Assembly (NCBI GenBank): GCA_039819485.1
Contig: JBCBRY010000011.1
Coordinates: 1-64,000, forward strand
Reading direction: 5' to 3'
DNA: 64,000 nt
DNA from: UBA6168 sp039819485
Lineage (GTDB): Bacteria > Bacteroidota > Bacteroidia > Chitinophagales > Saprospiraceae
The notes beneath the pieces were generated by a model, which worked only from the letters and a program-made list of their open reading frames with translations, was not told the DNA's origin and made no database searches. The position numbers and the translations under genes were made by a program. Shown here piece by piece: positions 15,888 through 25,175 of this stretch. Numbering within the stretch: the stretch's first letter is position 1; every line of letters starts with the position of its first letter.

Positions 15888-17108
15888 ATGAATCACAATA
15901 CTGATTTCTCCAACGATCCTACCGCATCGGATGTGGATATTTCCACTTTAGCGAGGCAGTTCGTCCTGAACCTGTTCAATCAGAAAAACGATACAAGATT
16001 GGTTTACCATTCCTACCGACAGGCCAACGAAGTTGTTAAAAATGTGAATTCGCTGGCGCAGGCCAATGGTTCTACAGAAGGTGAATGGGAAGCGACCGTA
16101 TTGGCTGGCTGGTTTCACAATGTGGGATATCTTTTTGACTACCAGCGACCGGCGGAGAAAAGCGTTGAACTGGCCGGCAAATTTTTAGACGCGCATCATT
16201 TTACCAAAGCAAAAAAATCCCTGGTCCTCGGAACTATCAGGGCCGTGCACGAAGGGCAGTCGGCCAAAACCCCCGAATCTCAAATGCTTACAGATGCCGT
16301 GAATGGCGTGAAATACGGTGAAGGTTTCTTCGAAAACCTTCCGCTTTGGCAACTCGAACGGGAGCTGGTGCTCAATCAAAAGTACGAGCCACTTGAATGG
16401 CTGGCCTACGCCATGGAGCAATTGCGGGAAGCCCGTTTTTACACCTCACATGCCAAGGTGAACTATGAACCTTTAATGGCCAGCCACACCGTGGCTCTAA
16501 AGCAACGGACCGAGAAACAAAAAAGAAGAGAACTTACCAGGGTTGCTCCGACGGACCGTCGGTTCAATAATTTGGAACCTCGCATTAGTACTGGTGTGCA
16601 AACTTTTTTCAGGACCAATTACCGCACCCACATCAATTTGAGCGCCATCGCCGATCAAAAGGCGAATATTATGATCAGCGTCAATGCCATTTTAATTTCT
16701 GTCATCATTTCCGTCATCTCGTACCGGAATATGACAGAAACGAACCCTGCGATCCTGATGCCGGTCCTCATCTTTTTGGTGACTGGGCTGGCCTCGTTGA
16801 TTTTTGCAGTACTGGCGGCCCGCCCCAAAGTGACTTCCAATATCAATGACAGCACGCCATTGGATGATGCGAAAAAGCACCTGGTGTTTTTTGGAAACTT
16901 TGTGAGCCTGAACGTGGACAAGTATGAGGAACTGTTGGAAGAAATGTTTCAGGACACGGAACTGCTTTATGGAAATATGTCACGCGACCTGTACTATTTG
17001 GGAAAAGTACTGGATAAAAAATATCGGTTTTTATCCATTTCCTACAACATTTTTATGGTTGGATTTGTCGCAACAGTATTAACCTTTTTAGGTGTATTAT
17101 TTTCGTAA
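15888..17108 (+). CDS. HD-like domain plus Pycsar-effector (DUF5706/PycTM-like) membrane protein
   Basis: The frame is open from 15792, but the ATG at 15888 (MNHNTDFSND) gives the usual N-terminus. Residues 20-215 resemble an HD phosphohydrolase fold, but the key doublet is HN (GWFHNVGY, H77-N78) instead of HD, and the usual helix H-x-x-x-H is YHSYRQA (H41 only). D136 is kept in LTDAVNG. Residues 240-406 match the Pycsar effector membrane domain: TNYRTHINLSAIADQKANIM then transmembrane segments at about 262-280, 289-310 and 384-405. In Pycsar defence, a nucleotide cyclase activates such effectors; no cyclase is adjacent. The adjacent genes are DUF937 and fadD. A defence or signalling role is inference. 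Confidence 0.75.
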   Translation: MNHNTDFSNDPTASDVDISTLARQFVLNLFNQKNDTRLVYHSYRQANEVVKNVNSLAQANGSTEGEWEATVLAGWFHNVGYLFDYQRPAEKSVELAGKFLDAHHFTKAKKSLVLGTIRAVHEGQSAKTPESQMLTDAVNGVKYGEGFFENLPLWQLERELVLNQKYEPLEWLAYAMEQLREARFYTSHAKVNYEPLMASHTVALKQRTEKQKRRELTRVAPTDRRFNNLEPRISTGVQTFFRTNYRTHINLSAIADQKANIMISVNAILISVIISVISYRNMTETNPAILMPVLIFLVTGLASLIFAVLAARPKVTSNINDSTPLDDAKKHLVFFGNFVSLNVDKYEELLEEMFQDTELLYGNMSRDLYYLGKVLDKKYRFLSISYNIFMVGFVATVLTFLGVLFS

Positions 17109-17109
17109 T

Positions 17110-17150
17110 GCGGATTGTTAATCCGCAAAATTCTCGGATTGACAATCCGA
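17110..17150. repeat. Two CGGATTG hairpin units
   Basis: GCGGATTGTTAATCCGC (17110-17126) and TCGGATTGACAATCCGA (17134-17150) are two small perfect hairpins of the same word, with 7-bp stems and 3-nt loops. They sit between the Pycsar-like gene and fadD. The same word forms a larger palindrome at 55.8 kb. Confidence 0.88.
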
Positions 17151-17163
17151 ACTACTTTTTAAA

Positions 17164-18840
17164 ATGAATAACATGTCAGAGCAAAGACCTTGGTTAAAAA
17201 ACTATCCGGAGGAAGTTCCTGCAAACATCAATGCAGATGCCTATCCAAATTTGATTTCCCTCTTGGAAGAAACCTTCAAGAAGTACGGGAAAAAGTCGGC
17301 ATTTTCCTGCATGGGGAAAGAATTGACGTATGAACAGCTTGATAAAATGTCCATCCAGTTTGGTGCTTATTTACATTCCAGGGGATTGGATCCAGGAGAC
17401 AAGGTAGCGCTGATGATGCCGAACATGTTGCAGTATCCAATTGCACTATTTGGGTGCCTGCGTGCCGGGTTGATAATTGTCAATACAAATCCATTGTATA
17501 CGCCCCGGGAGATGAAGCACCAGTTCAATGATTCGGGAGCAAAAGCAGTTGTGATCTGCGAAAATTTTGCAGCCAACCTACAGCAGATCATTGGCGATAC
17601 CCAAATCAAGACAGTCATCCTGACCAGTATTGGAGAAATGTTGGGTTTTGCGAAAGGCATGATGGTGAACTTTGTGGTGCGCAGTGTAAAGAAGATGGTC
17701 CCCAAGTTTGACCTGCCCAATACAGTCAAGTTTAAAGAAGCACTATCACAGGGAAAAAAATTTACCATTAAAGAATTTGCTTCAAATCCCAGTGATGTCA
17801 TTTTGTTGCAATATACAGGCGGCACAACGGGGGTTTCCAAAGGAGCCATGCTCACTAACCGAAACCTGGTCGCCAACATGATGCAGGTGCGCGCCGCTGC
17901 CAAAATGGCTTTGGTGGACGGTGGGGAAGTGGCCCTGTCGCCGTTGCCGCTTTACCATATTTTTGCCTTCTCTGTGAACTGCCTCGCCTTCTTCAGCCTG
18001 GGTGCATTGAACGTTTTGATTACAAATCCGAGAGATCTTCCATCAGTGATGAAAGAATTCAAGAACTACAGGATCACCAATATGACCGGGGTGAATACCT
18101 TGTTTAATGCCTTGCTCAATCATCCTGACTTTTCAAAACTGGACTTCAGTGCTTTCAAATTTGCCTTTGGTGGAGGGATGGCCGTGCAGCGGGCCGTGGC
18201 GGAAAGATGGCATAAAGTAACTGGAGCCCCTTTGATTGAAGGTTACGGGATGACCGAATCCTCTCCGGTAGCAACGATTAGTCCGGTAGATGGTACGGGC
18301 AAATTAGGCTTCATAGGCATGCCAGCACCATCAACCGAAATGCGCATTGTGGACGATAAGCTAAACCCTCTGCCCGTCGATGAAGTAGGTGAAATACAGA
18401 TCAAAGGACCCCAGGTGATGAAGGGGTATTATAACCGTCCCGACGAAACGGTCCGGACGATCGTAGACGGCTGGCTCTGCACGGGTGACATCGGCTACAT
18501 GGACGAGGACGGCTATTTTAAAATAGTAGACCGTAAGAAGGATATGATCCTGGTTTCTGGTTTTAATGTTTTTCCTAACGAAATTGAAGATGTACTGGCC
18601 AAGCATCCAAAAATTATGGAAGCTGCCGCCATCGGGGCACCTCATGAAAAATCAGGGGAAGTGGTCAAAGTATTTGTGGTGAAAAAGGATAAGTCATTGA
18701 CCAAGGACGAGATCATCGAATTCTGCCGTACGGAACTAACGGGTTACAAAGTTCCAAAACTGGTAGAATTCAGGGACGACCTGCCCAAATCGAATGTAGG
18801 TAAAATACTCCGTCGTAAACTGCGGGAAGAATTGGCATAA
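17164..18840 (+). CDS. fadD: Long-chain acyl-CoA synthetase
   Basis: The 558-residue adenylate-forming enzyme has the AMP-binding P-loop YTGGTTGVSKGAMLTN (near 218), GYGMTESSP (near 360) and the hinge/C-terminal TGDIGYMDEDGYFKIVDRKKDM (split here at the hinge Asp and Lys), then VSGFNVFPNEIE and the catalytic Lys region PKSNVGKILRRKLRE. It activates fatty acids to acyl-CoA, feeding beta-oxidation or lipid synthesis. Length and motif order are typical of FadD. The gene follows the HD/Pycsar-like gene by 55 bp, a gap holding two hairpins, so independent transcription is possible. Confidence 0.93.
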   Translation: MNNMSEQRPWLKNYPEEVPANINADAYPNLISLLEETFKKYGKKSAFSCMGKELTYEQLDKMSIQFGAYLHSRGLDPGDKVALMMPNMLQYPIALFGCLRAGLIIVNTNPLYTPREMKHQFNDSGAKAVVICENFAANLQQIIGDTQIKTVILTSIGEMLGFAKGMMVNFVVRSVKKMVPKFDLPNTVKFKEALSQGKKFTIKEFASNPSDVILLQYTGGTTGVSKGAMLTNRNLVANMMQVRAAAKMALVDGGEVALSPLPLYHIFAFSVNCLAFFSLGALNVLITNPRDLPSVMKEFKNYRITNMTGVNTLFNALLNHPDFSKLDFSAFKFAFGGGMAVQRAVAERWHKVTGAPLIEGYGMTESSPVATISPVDGTGKLGFIGMPAPSTEMRIVDDKLNPLPVDEVGEIQIKGPQVMKGYYNRPDETVRTIVDGWLCTGDIGYMDEDGYFKIVDRKKDMILVSGFNVFPNEIEDVLAKHPKIMEAAAIGAPHEKSGEVVKVFVVKKDKSLTKDEIIEFCRTELTGYKVPKLVEFRDDLPKSNVGKILRRKLREELA

Positions 18841-18853
18841 AAAAATGTTGATT

Positions 18854-18943
18854 TCCCGACCATTGGTGCGGGATTTCACTTCGTTCAAGCTGATTGCTAA
18901 TTGTTGGGAAAGCGACATAAGGACAACCAACAATTGGCAATCA
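18854..18943. repeat. Hairpin and stutter palindrome after fadD
   Basis: TCCCGACCA (from 18854) pairs with TGGTGCGGGA with one bulge. A second arm, TGATTGCTAATTGTTGG (18891-18907), pairs with 18927-18943 with one mismatch across 19 nt. They follow the fadD stop and precede a divergently unrelated envelope gene, so one or both may act as terminators. Confidence 0.75.
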
Positions 18944-19047
18944 ACCATGATTCTCTATTTTTTCCTGCCCTTCGTCGAACGGAGGCAACCCTCATTTGCA
19001 ATTAGTGTCTCTGGAAATGTACCTTGGTAAAAATTTCCAGGGGACGT

Positions 19048-19620
19048 ATGAAAAAACTCTCATCAGTAGTTCTCACAGTATTTTTGTTGGCAACGGCCAC
19101 TTGGGCACAACGAGAAGAAACACTCTTCGGTGAGTCGGGATTGCAATTGACCGGTGCCTGGGCTGGGCCTGTTTTTGGAATGTCTTTTTTTGGCGAAGAA
19201 AATGCCGCCACCAGAGGTTTCTTCTGGGGAGTGGAATTCAACGATGTCATTCTTGCCGGTTTTGGTAACGAAAGAACGTTTGAATCCGTCTTACTGAAAG
19301 ATAACGATGCAGGAAAGTACGATTTCAAGCATCGAGGCTTTTATATTAATTTTTACCCTATCCAAGAAAAGGTTATTCACCCTGCCTTTGGGTTCATGAT
19401 GGGAAATGGGGAAGTGAAAGATGATTTCGGCAACAACGATGATTTGTTCATTGTTCAGCCAACGGCAGGAGTTGAATTAAATGTTTTTAAATGGTGGAAG
19501 GTCGGCGTGAATGGTGGCTACAGGTTTGTATCGAGGGCCGATCTACCCAATCTCGACAACGAGGACCTCTCTGCATTTTTTATCAATTTGCGTTTGCGTT
19601 TTGGTTGGTCGTGGAAATAA
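19048..19620 (+). CDS. Predicted secreted or outer-membrane beta-barrel-like protein
   Basis: I chose the ATG at 19048, preceded by GGGG, giving MKKLSSVVLTVFLLATATWA, a signal peptide ending ...WAQ. The remaining about 170 residues alternate aromatic and polar residues with Gly-rich turns (FGMSFFGEENAATRGFFWG, WKVGVNGGYRFVSR) and end in a strand with a C-terminal aromatic (FGWSWK), as in small outer-membrane barrels. I do not recognise a family. It is followed by a palindrome and a terminator and may be monocistronic. Confidence 0.65.
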   Translation: MKKLSSVVLTVFLLATATWAQREETLFGESGLQLTGAWAGPVFGMSFFGEENAATRGFFWGVEFNDVILAGFGNERTFESVLLKDNDAGKYDFKHRGFYINFYPIQEKVIHPAFGFMMGNGEVKDDFGNNDDLFIVQPTAGVELNVFKWWKVGVNGGYRFVSRADLPNLDNEDLSAFFINLRLRFGWSWK

Positions 19621-19695
19621 GAGTTTTGAATTGATGAGTTTTGGGTTATTGAGTATTTTTTTACTCAAAACTCAACTACTTAAAATTCAAAACTC
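19621..19695. repeat. Stutter palindrome built on GAGTTTTG
   Basis: GAGTTTTGAATT (19621-19632) pairs with 19684-19695, and a nested GAGTTTTG (19636-19643) pairs with 19666-19673. The word is repeated on each arm. It abuts the stop codon of the preceding gene. Confidence 0.85.
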
Positions 19696-19740
19696 GTCTT
19701 CTCAAGGGAATAGTTTTGTTTAGATAAGTAGTTACGCATG

Positions 19741-19790
19741 AAGCCGGAGCACCCGACTGTTAATGATTTAAAGGTCGCTCCGGCCTTTTT
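19741..19790 (+). terminator. Candidate intrinsic terminator
   Basis: AAGCCGGAGC (from 19741) pairs with GCTCCGGCCTT (to about 19787) with one bulge, followed by TTTTTTATTTTT. It lies 120 bp after the upstream gene and before lolA. Confidence 0.7.
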
Positions 19791-19893
19791 TATTTTTAGG
19801 ACCAGGGGTTGGTTGTCTTTAACACCCTCTCCCATCTTTTGCTTACTCGCCTACTTGCTTACTCGCCGCTAAAAATTAACAGACTTTAACCAA

Positions 19894-19901
19894 TACCTTT
19901 G
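19894..19901 (+). promoter_or_regulatory. Candidate -7 box for lolA
   Basis: TACCTTTG matches the Bacteroidota -7 consensus TAnnTTTG. It is 51 bp upstream of the lolA start. A clear -33 TTG was not found, so this is tentative. Confidence 0.4.
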
Positions 19902-19952
19902 TGCCTTATTCAATAAGCCGAGCGTCTTTACGTTAGACAAAAAAATATAATT

Positions 19953-20627
19953 ATGCGAAGACTGTTTTTCCTTTCTTTATTAACTTTCTTTTCCTGTGGC
20001 CTTTTCGCCCAGGATTTTACCACAGAATCGGATTCTGATCCAGCGGCCAAAGCAGTATTGGAAAAAATGCGGCAAAAGGTAGAAAGCCATGAATCATTGA
20101 AAGCAGATTTCACCCTTTCAATTGAGTTTCCCGAACAGCCGGTCAATGAGCAAAAAGGATCGCTCGTTCAGCAAGGAAATAAATACCGTTTGGACCTCGA
20201 TGACCGCATCCTTGTTTCTGATGGTGAATCCGTTTGGTTGTATATGGCAAAAAACAAAGAAGTGCAGATCAATGATGTGGAAGAGGACGTGGAACCAGGT
20301 ACGATCAGTTCGCCCCAGGACTTGTTGAAGGCGTATGAATGGGACAATTATATTTATGTTTTGGTAAATGAATTTTCGGAAAAAGGCCGGATCATTCAAC
20401 AAATTGAATTTAAACCGACTGACCGTGACTCGGACTATTCCAAAATCCGATTGACCCTCGATAAAAAAACCTCTGACGTCATCCGCATTAAAACTTTTGG
20501 GAAGGACGGTTCCCGTTATACTTTGACCGTCGATAAAATATCAACTAACCCTACCATGAGTGCCACTACCTTCACCTTCACCAAACAGGAATGTCCGGAT
20601 TGTCATTTTGAGGATCTGCGGCTTTGA
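19953..20627 (+). CDS. lolA: LolA-type outer-membrane lipoprotein carrier
   Basis: The 224-residue protein has a cleavable signal peptide (MRRLFFLSLLTFFSCGLFAQ). The rest has the LolA pattern: a helix (KAVLEKMRQKVESHESL), then repeated beta strands ADFTLSIEF, GSLVQQGNKYRLD, RILVSDGESVWLYM, KNKEVQINDV, and a C-terminal strand pair (RLTLDKKTSDVIRIKTF). LolA ferries lipoproteins across the periplasm to the outer membrane. FSC in the signal could alternatively be a lipobox, but the cut after ...AQ is more natural. It is flanked by terminators on both sides, so probably single-gene. Confidence 0.8.
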   Translation: MRRLFFLSLLTFFSCGLFAQDFTTESDSDPAAKAVLEKMRQKVESHESLKADFTLSIEFPEQPVNEQKGSLVQQGNKYRLDLDDRILVSDGESVWLYMAKNKEVQINDVEEDVEPGTISSPQDLLKAYEWDNYIYVLVNEFSEKGRIIQQIEFKPTDRDSDYSKIRLTLDKKTSDVIRIKTFGKDGSRYTLTVDKISTNPTMSATTFTFTKQECPDCHFEDLRL

Positions 20628-20654
20628 TAAAGGTAGAAAGTAGCGGATAGGTGG

Positions 20655-20690
20655 AAAAAGTGTATTCATTCAGTTGGATGCACTTTTTTT
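20655..20690 (+). terminator. Candidate terminator after lolA
   Basis: AAAAAGTG (20655-20662) pairs with CACTTTTT (20681-20688), then a T-run. It lies 27 bp past the lolA stop codon. Confidence 0.7.
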
Positions 20691-20787
20691 ATTGTGGTAA
20701 AGTAGGGTGTGTTTGCCACAATTCGTTTTTAACGTGTGTCCCGATCTTCCGAGTTTCAATTAACCATTTTGTAAAAATTTATTTTTG

Positions 20788-21531
20788 ATGAAACGACTGT
20801 TTACTTTTCTTGCTTTTGTAATTTCTTTTTCCACACAAATGGATGCCCAAATGTCCGCTGCCAGTTTTGGTCTTTCCGTGGGAGGTGATATTGAAATGCC
20901 CCATGGCCTTGATGAAGATTATTTACTAAGAACAGCGGTAGACAATGATTTCGATGCCAGCATGATTCCATTTGGGGATGGTGAACTGGTGCGCATGGAC
21001 TGTGATAATGGTACGGCCCGTTTTACCGCTGCTTTTTCACCTGCTGGAAAAGCTAACAGGGAGATCCAATTTTCCCTGCTGACCATCGACGGCCGCATCG
21101 ATATGGTGCGCTATGAATTACCGGAAGAAGGCCACTTCGCCGAAGTAAGTGCTGAAAACGAAGAAATAGCCATTGAGGGCGTATACGTTTTCCGCGATAA
21201 AATGGGCAAAAGGTTCAATTTTCATGTAGGAGTGGGAACCAACATAGGTTATTCGCACAGCGGAAAAGTGCGCATCAGGAGTTTTTACGAAACCGAATCA
21301 GATATTGATGTACCTACCACGACCGAAGAAATTGACTTGGAATACGATCAAAACAACAGCATCAATCAACGGCTGTTTGTGCAGGGTGGCGCAGGTGTTC
21401 GATTTTTGAAAAAATTTGAACTCAGCCTGATGTTTCGTAAAGGGCTGGGTTACCGGGCTACCTTTGATGGGCCTTTTAATATGACGACCCTGAAGAGCTC
21501 CGTCAGTTTGGGAGTATATTACCGCATTTAA
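20788..21531 (+). CDS. Predicted secreted or outer-membrane beta-barrel-like protein
   Basis: I start at the ATG 20788 (MKRLFTFLAFVISFSTQMDA), not the preceding TTG. The signal peptide is followed by strand-rich sequence with alternating charged and aromatic residues (VRMDCDNGTARFTAAF, GKRFNFHVGVGTNIGYSHSG, FVQGGAGVRFLKKFELSLMF) and ends in SSVSLGVYYRI, resembling the C-terminal strand of an outer-membrane barrel. No conserved family is recognised. A strong inverted repeat follows. Confidence 0.65.
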   Translation: MKRLFTFLAFVISFSTQMDAQMSAASFGLSVGGDIEMPHGLDEDYLLRTAVDNDFDASMIPFGDGELVRMDCDNGTARFTAAFSPAGKANREIQFSLLTIDGRIDMVRYELPEEGHFAEVSAENEEIAIEGVYVFRDKMGKRFNFHVGVGTNIGYSHSGKVRIRSFYETESDIDVPTTTEEIDLEYDQNNSINQRLFVQGGAGVRFLKKFELSLMFRKGLGYRATFDGPFNMTTLKSSVSLGVYYRI

Positions 21532-21589
21532 TTGATTGATCGTAACTGTTTTCCATCCCGGTTTTTTTCCTTTTTTTTGTCACCCTGAT

Positions 21590-21650
21590 AAGACCTGTTT
21601 GAGTCAGAGTTACTGCTTGGATAGTTTTCTCTCACTCAAACAGGTCTTTT
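21590..21650 (+). terminator. Terminator-like 15-bp inverted repeat
   Basis: AAGACCTGTTTGAGT (21590-21604) pairs exactly with 21634-21648, followed by TT and preceded by a T-tract. It lies 58 bp after the previous stop. The 29-nt loop is long for a terminator. Confidence 0.7.
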
Positions 21651-21703
21651 AAATTTGGCAAACGGAGTAAAACGAAAGGACGGTAAATAATTACGAATCA
21701 ATC

Positions 21704-23173
21704 ATGAGAGCCATCAAAGCCAATTTATCATGGGTAGTACTGATTTTCCTGATTACGTACATCCCTGTTTGGTATAATCTCGATCGACCCTCTCTTTACA
21801 TTTGGGACGAGGCCAGCTACGCTATTAACTCTTTGGAAATGGCCATGTCGGGCAATTGGTCGGTACTGCTCCGGGATGGCCAACCTGACCTTTATAATAC
21901 AAAACCTCCACTGGTTATTTGGCTGCAAAATATTTGTATTCACTTATTTGGACCGACAGAATTGGCGCTCCGTTTTCCTTCTGCATTGGCTGCATTGTTA
22001 ACTTGCCTGGCGGTGTTCTTTTTTGCTAAAAAAAATTTGAATAGATGGGTCGGGATATTAGCAGTTGCTTTTTTGACGACATCTAAAGGTTTCATTCACC
22101 ACCATGTTTCCAGAACGGGCGATCTGGACAGTGTACTTGTTTTTTTTATTACTGCTTACTCGCTTTTGTTTTTTGATTTATTATTAAATCGCGGCCATAA
22201 GGAGAATTTAAAATTACTATTAATTGGTCTTGGTGTTTTTTGTGCCTTTATGTCGAAGTCGGTGGCAGGGCTGATGCCGGTACTGGGCTTGTTTATTGGG
22301 ATTTTTTTTATAAAAAATGGAAAGACTATTTTCCATAAAAAATATTTATACCTGTCTTCCGGGCTGGTCTTGATGGCTTGTGCTGCTTTTTATGTTTATA
22401 AAGGTTTTGTGCATCCAGGATATTTGGAAAAAGTGTGGCTGTCGGAATATGCCCGGTTTACAGAAGTGACCATGCCATGGCTGGTACAGCCATGGTATTA
22501 TTATTTTAAAATAATGTACATTAAAATTTATTCTTTTTACATTATTTTATTGCCACTTACATTTATTCTATTTTTTAACAAAGACAAAACCGTGAAAAAT
22601 ATTTTTATTTTATGTGCCCTTTTTTCAGGGATTTATATTTTTTTAATTTCCTATCCGCATGTAAAATTGAATTGGTATTTAGCTCCAGTGTTTCCTTTTT
22701 TTAGTTTGATGCTGGGAATGTTTTTTTATGAAATATTAATTTATTTTAGAAATTATTTTAGAATAAAATCAATACTCTGGAAAATAGCCGTTCCTTTTTG
22801 TGTCCTGTTTTTTTTGATTCCTTACAAAAATATTTATTTACAAAATGCCGACCACCTTCCGCGCGAACATCAGGAGCGGGAAGGTTATGCCATTCGTAAA
22901 TTAAGTCGTTCTCACCCTTCTTTTAATTCCTATAAAGTGCTTATGCCTGTTGAGTTTCCTGAACATGCAGACCCTGCTAAGTTTTATATTAAATCACTAA
23001 ATTATTTTAAGAATTATGACTTAAAATTAATCGGAAGCATGGATGATATATTGGAAGGGGATACCGTTTTATGTGCGCAGCCATATTATACCAGGCGGCT
23101 TAAAAAAAGGTTTAAAACAATAACACTGGCAAAAGTATTCGAAACGGAATTAATGGTTTTTGAAAAAAATTAA
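21704..23173 (+). CDS. ArnT/GT39-like integral membrane glycosyltransferase
   Basis: The 489-residue protein has about ten hydrophobic segments and the GT-C family acidic start YIWDEASYAINSLEMA (residues about 33-48). A following NTKPPLVIWLQ is the second conserved loop and RTGDLDSVLVFF near 143 the third. Such enzymes use polyprenyl-phosphate sugars to glycosylate lipids or proteins on the periplasmic side. The soluble C-terminal part is short (about 90 residues). The specific sugar and acceptor are unknown. The gene is AT-rich, especially in its second half, and is converging on the S9 peptidase gene. Confidence 0.82.
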   Translation: MRAIKANLSWVVLIFLITYIPVWYNLDRPSLYIWDEASYAINSLEMAMSGNWSVLLRDGQPDLYNTKPPLVIWLQNICIHLFGPTELALRFPSALAALLTCLAVFFFAKKNLNRWVGILAVAFLTTSKGFIHHHVSRTGDLDSVLVFFITAYSLLFFDLLLNRGHKENLKLLLIGLGVFCAFMSKSVAGLMPVLGLFIGIFFIKNGKTIFHKKYLYLSSGLVLMACAAFYVYKGFVHPGYLEKVWLSEYARFTEVTMPWLVQPWYYYFKIMYIKIYSFYIILLPLTFILFFNKDKTVKNIFILCALFSGIYIFLISYPHVKLNWYLAPVFPFFSLMLGMFFYEILIYFRNYFRIKSILWKIAVPFCVLFFLIPYKNIYLQNADHLPREHQEREGYAIRKLSRSHPSFNSYKVLMPVEFPEHADPAKFYIKSLNYFKNYDLKLIGSMDDILEGDTVLCAQPYYTRRLKKRFKTITLAKVFETELMVFEKN

Positions 23174-23208
23174 TGCAAAATAATTCTGATAAAATAAATA
23201 TTTAACAA

Positions 23209-23255
23209 AATAAAAAATGGCCAAAAAGAGATACCTTTTTTGGCCATTTTTTATT
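23209..23255. terminator. Bidirectional terminator between convergent genes
   Basis: A perfect 19-bp pair (23209-23227 with 23237-23255; core TGGCCA) has T-rich ends on both strands. It lies between the GT39 gene and the S9 peptidase gene, whose 3' ends face each other. Confidence 0.92.
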
Positions 23256-23267
23256 TGATTTTTTCTA

Positions 23268-25175
23268 TTAATTCAATACTTCCTTTTTTAAATATTTATC
23301 TAAAAACACCAGTACGTCGCCATAGCCTTTTATTTCATTTTCTTTTTTTACGAAACCATGCCCCTCGTCAGGAAATAAAACATATTCTACCGGCACATTA
23401 TTTTTTTTGATGGCATCCACAATTTCGTCTGATTCTACTTGCAGTACCCTGGGGTCGTTGGCGCCCTGCAAAACCATCACGGGTTTTTTTACTTTATCTG
23501 CATGGAATAATGGAGAAATATTGTACAGGCGGGTGGAGTCGGCAGAATGAGGGTCTCCTAATTCCTTGTACAAAGCTTCCCTGAATGACTCCCAATAAGG
23601 AGGAATGGATTTCAAGGTTCGCAACCAATTTGTCACGCCAAAAATGTTGACCCCAACTTCGAATTCTTCCGGCGCAAAAGTCATGGCGGCCATCGTCATA
23701 TAACCACCGTAACTGCCGCCGATGATCCCAATTTTTTCACCATCAATATAGTCCTGTGTCTGCAACCATTTTTTACCCCATATGCAGTCCTTCAAGTCTT
23801 TGTCGCCGTGGTTTAGATCGTCCATTGTGAAAAATGTTTTTCCATAGCCACTGCTGCCCCTGTTGTTTACGGCCAAAATGGCATAACCATGATTGGCGAG
23901 ATATTGAATTAATGAAAAATACCCGACCCGTGATTGGCCACCGGGGCCTCCATGTACCCAAACCAATGCTGGCACCTTGTTGTCGGCCGATGCATTTATC
24001 GGCTTATAGTAGATGGCAGGGATGTCCAAGTCATCGAAAGATTTAAAACGAACGACTTCGGCGGAAACGAGGTCATCGGGATTCATTTCCGGGTTTAGCG
24101 TCTCCGTTAGTTTTTTCATTTCTTTTGTCTGAAAATCATACACGTAAATATTATTGGGTGCTTTGGAAGTACCGACGGTTAAGCGCATCTTGTTTTCGCT
24201 GTCAGAAATATTCACGGCTTGCACATTTCCATCAGGTATTTGCGGAAAATCAACATTTGCTCCGGTCTGGTTATTTTTTATGACCAATGAATTTTTTCCA
24301 TCTTCGTTAATGGCAATGACCCGGTATTTTTCATTTTTACTCACATAACTGTACATCACGTCCCAATTGGTTTCGAACATTGTCTTCCGCTCGCCCGTCG
24401 CTATTTCGTATTCCACCAAATAGGCAAATTCTTTCCCCGCATTGGTCGAATAGTAGAAGTATTTACCATCATCGCTAAAGCCGGAGCTGTTGTAGTTCCC
24501 TTTTTCTTCGGGAACAGAAATTTCTGTGGTTGAATTATTTTTTTTATCAAAAAGAAATAATTGGTTCTCGCTGGTCGTAATTGTTTTTTCCAGTGCAAAA
24601 AGGTTTTCATCATTCGACATATCCGAAAGGTTCATCCCGTCGTCATTTTGATGAATCATCTCCGGTTCCCATTCCCCGATTTTCATCTTATAAGTATCAA
24701 AAAATTTCGGGTCTCTTTTATTGGAGGAATAATACATGTACTGCTCATCCTCGCTCCAGCCACCGAAATTGGCTTTTTCATTTTCGGCAGGCGTCAAATC
24801 TTGCGAAGTCCCATCTTCGTTTAGTAAATAGATATGGTCGATTTCATTCCCTCCTTTGTCGGCAGTATAAATGATCTGGCCGGTGCCCGGTACATAATCC
24901 CTTGCGAAATAAGACTCCTCTTCCGATTTGGTAATTTGGCGCTTGCTCCCATCGGTGAGGTTGATTTCATAGGCGTTAAATATACCTGATTCATCGCTGC
25001 TGACCAGTAGTTTTGACTCATCGGCAGAAAAGGCACCGCCACCAATGCGGGTGTTTTTATAGAATTGCTCAATGGAATATTGTTTGATTTCTTTGGGTGG
25101 GGCAGTGGCTGTTTCCTGTGAGCAGGAAAAGCAAAGCGCCATTAAAACAGTGAGGGTGAAAAGTAAATTTCTCAT
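23268..25175 (-). CDS. S9 family prolyl oligopeptidase-like serine peptidase
   Basis: The 635-residue protein has a signal peptide with lipobox CFSC (Cys18), indicating an envelope lipoprotein. Residues 30-360 are a WD-like beta-propeller with repeated YYSSN/YYSTN motifs; residues 380-635 form the alpha/beta hydrolase. The catalytic triad fits Ser in IGGSYGGYMT, Asp in GANDPRV and His in PDEGHGFV; WVHGGPGGQ supplies the oxyanion side. DPP4/acylaminoacyl peptidases have this layout. It likely cuts peptides in the periplasm. Confidence 0.92.
   Translation of the reverse strand: MRNLLFTLTVLMALCFSCSQETATAPPKEIKQYSIEQFYKNTRIGGGAFSADESKLLVSSDESGIFNAYEINLTDGSKRQITKSEEESYFARDYVPGTGQIIYTADKGGNEIDHIYLLNEDGTSQDLTPAENEKANFGGWSEDEQYMYYSSNKRDPKFFDTYKMKIGEWEPEMIHQNDDGMNLSDMSNDENLFALEKTITTSENQLFLFDKKNNSTTEISVPEEKGNYNSSGFSDDGKYFYYSTNAGKEFAYLVEYEIATGERKTMFETNWDVMYSYVSKNEKYRVIAINEDGKNSLVIKNNQTGANVDFPQIPDGNVQAVNISDSENKMRLTVGTSKAPNNIYVYDFQTKEMKKLTETLNPEMNPDDLVSAEVVRFKSFDDLDIPAIYYKPINASADNKVPALVWVHGGPGGQSRVGYFSLIQYLANHGYAILAVNNRGSSGYGKTFFTMDDLNHGDKDLKDCIWGKKWLQTQDYIDGEKIGIIGGSYGGYMTMAAMTFAPEEFEVGVNIFGVTNWLRTLKSIPPYWESFREALYKELGDPHSADSTRLYNISPLFHADKVKKPVMVLQGANDPRVLQVESDEIVDAIKKNNVPVEYVLFPDEGHGFVKKENEIKGYGDVLVFLDKYLKKEVLN

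Noticed and set aside
20780..20787. TATTTTTG matching the -7 box just before the ATG at 20788
   Set aside because: It is directly next to the start codon with no -33 at suitable distance, so transcription would start inside the gene.
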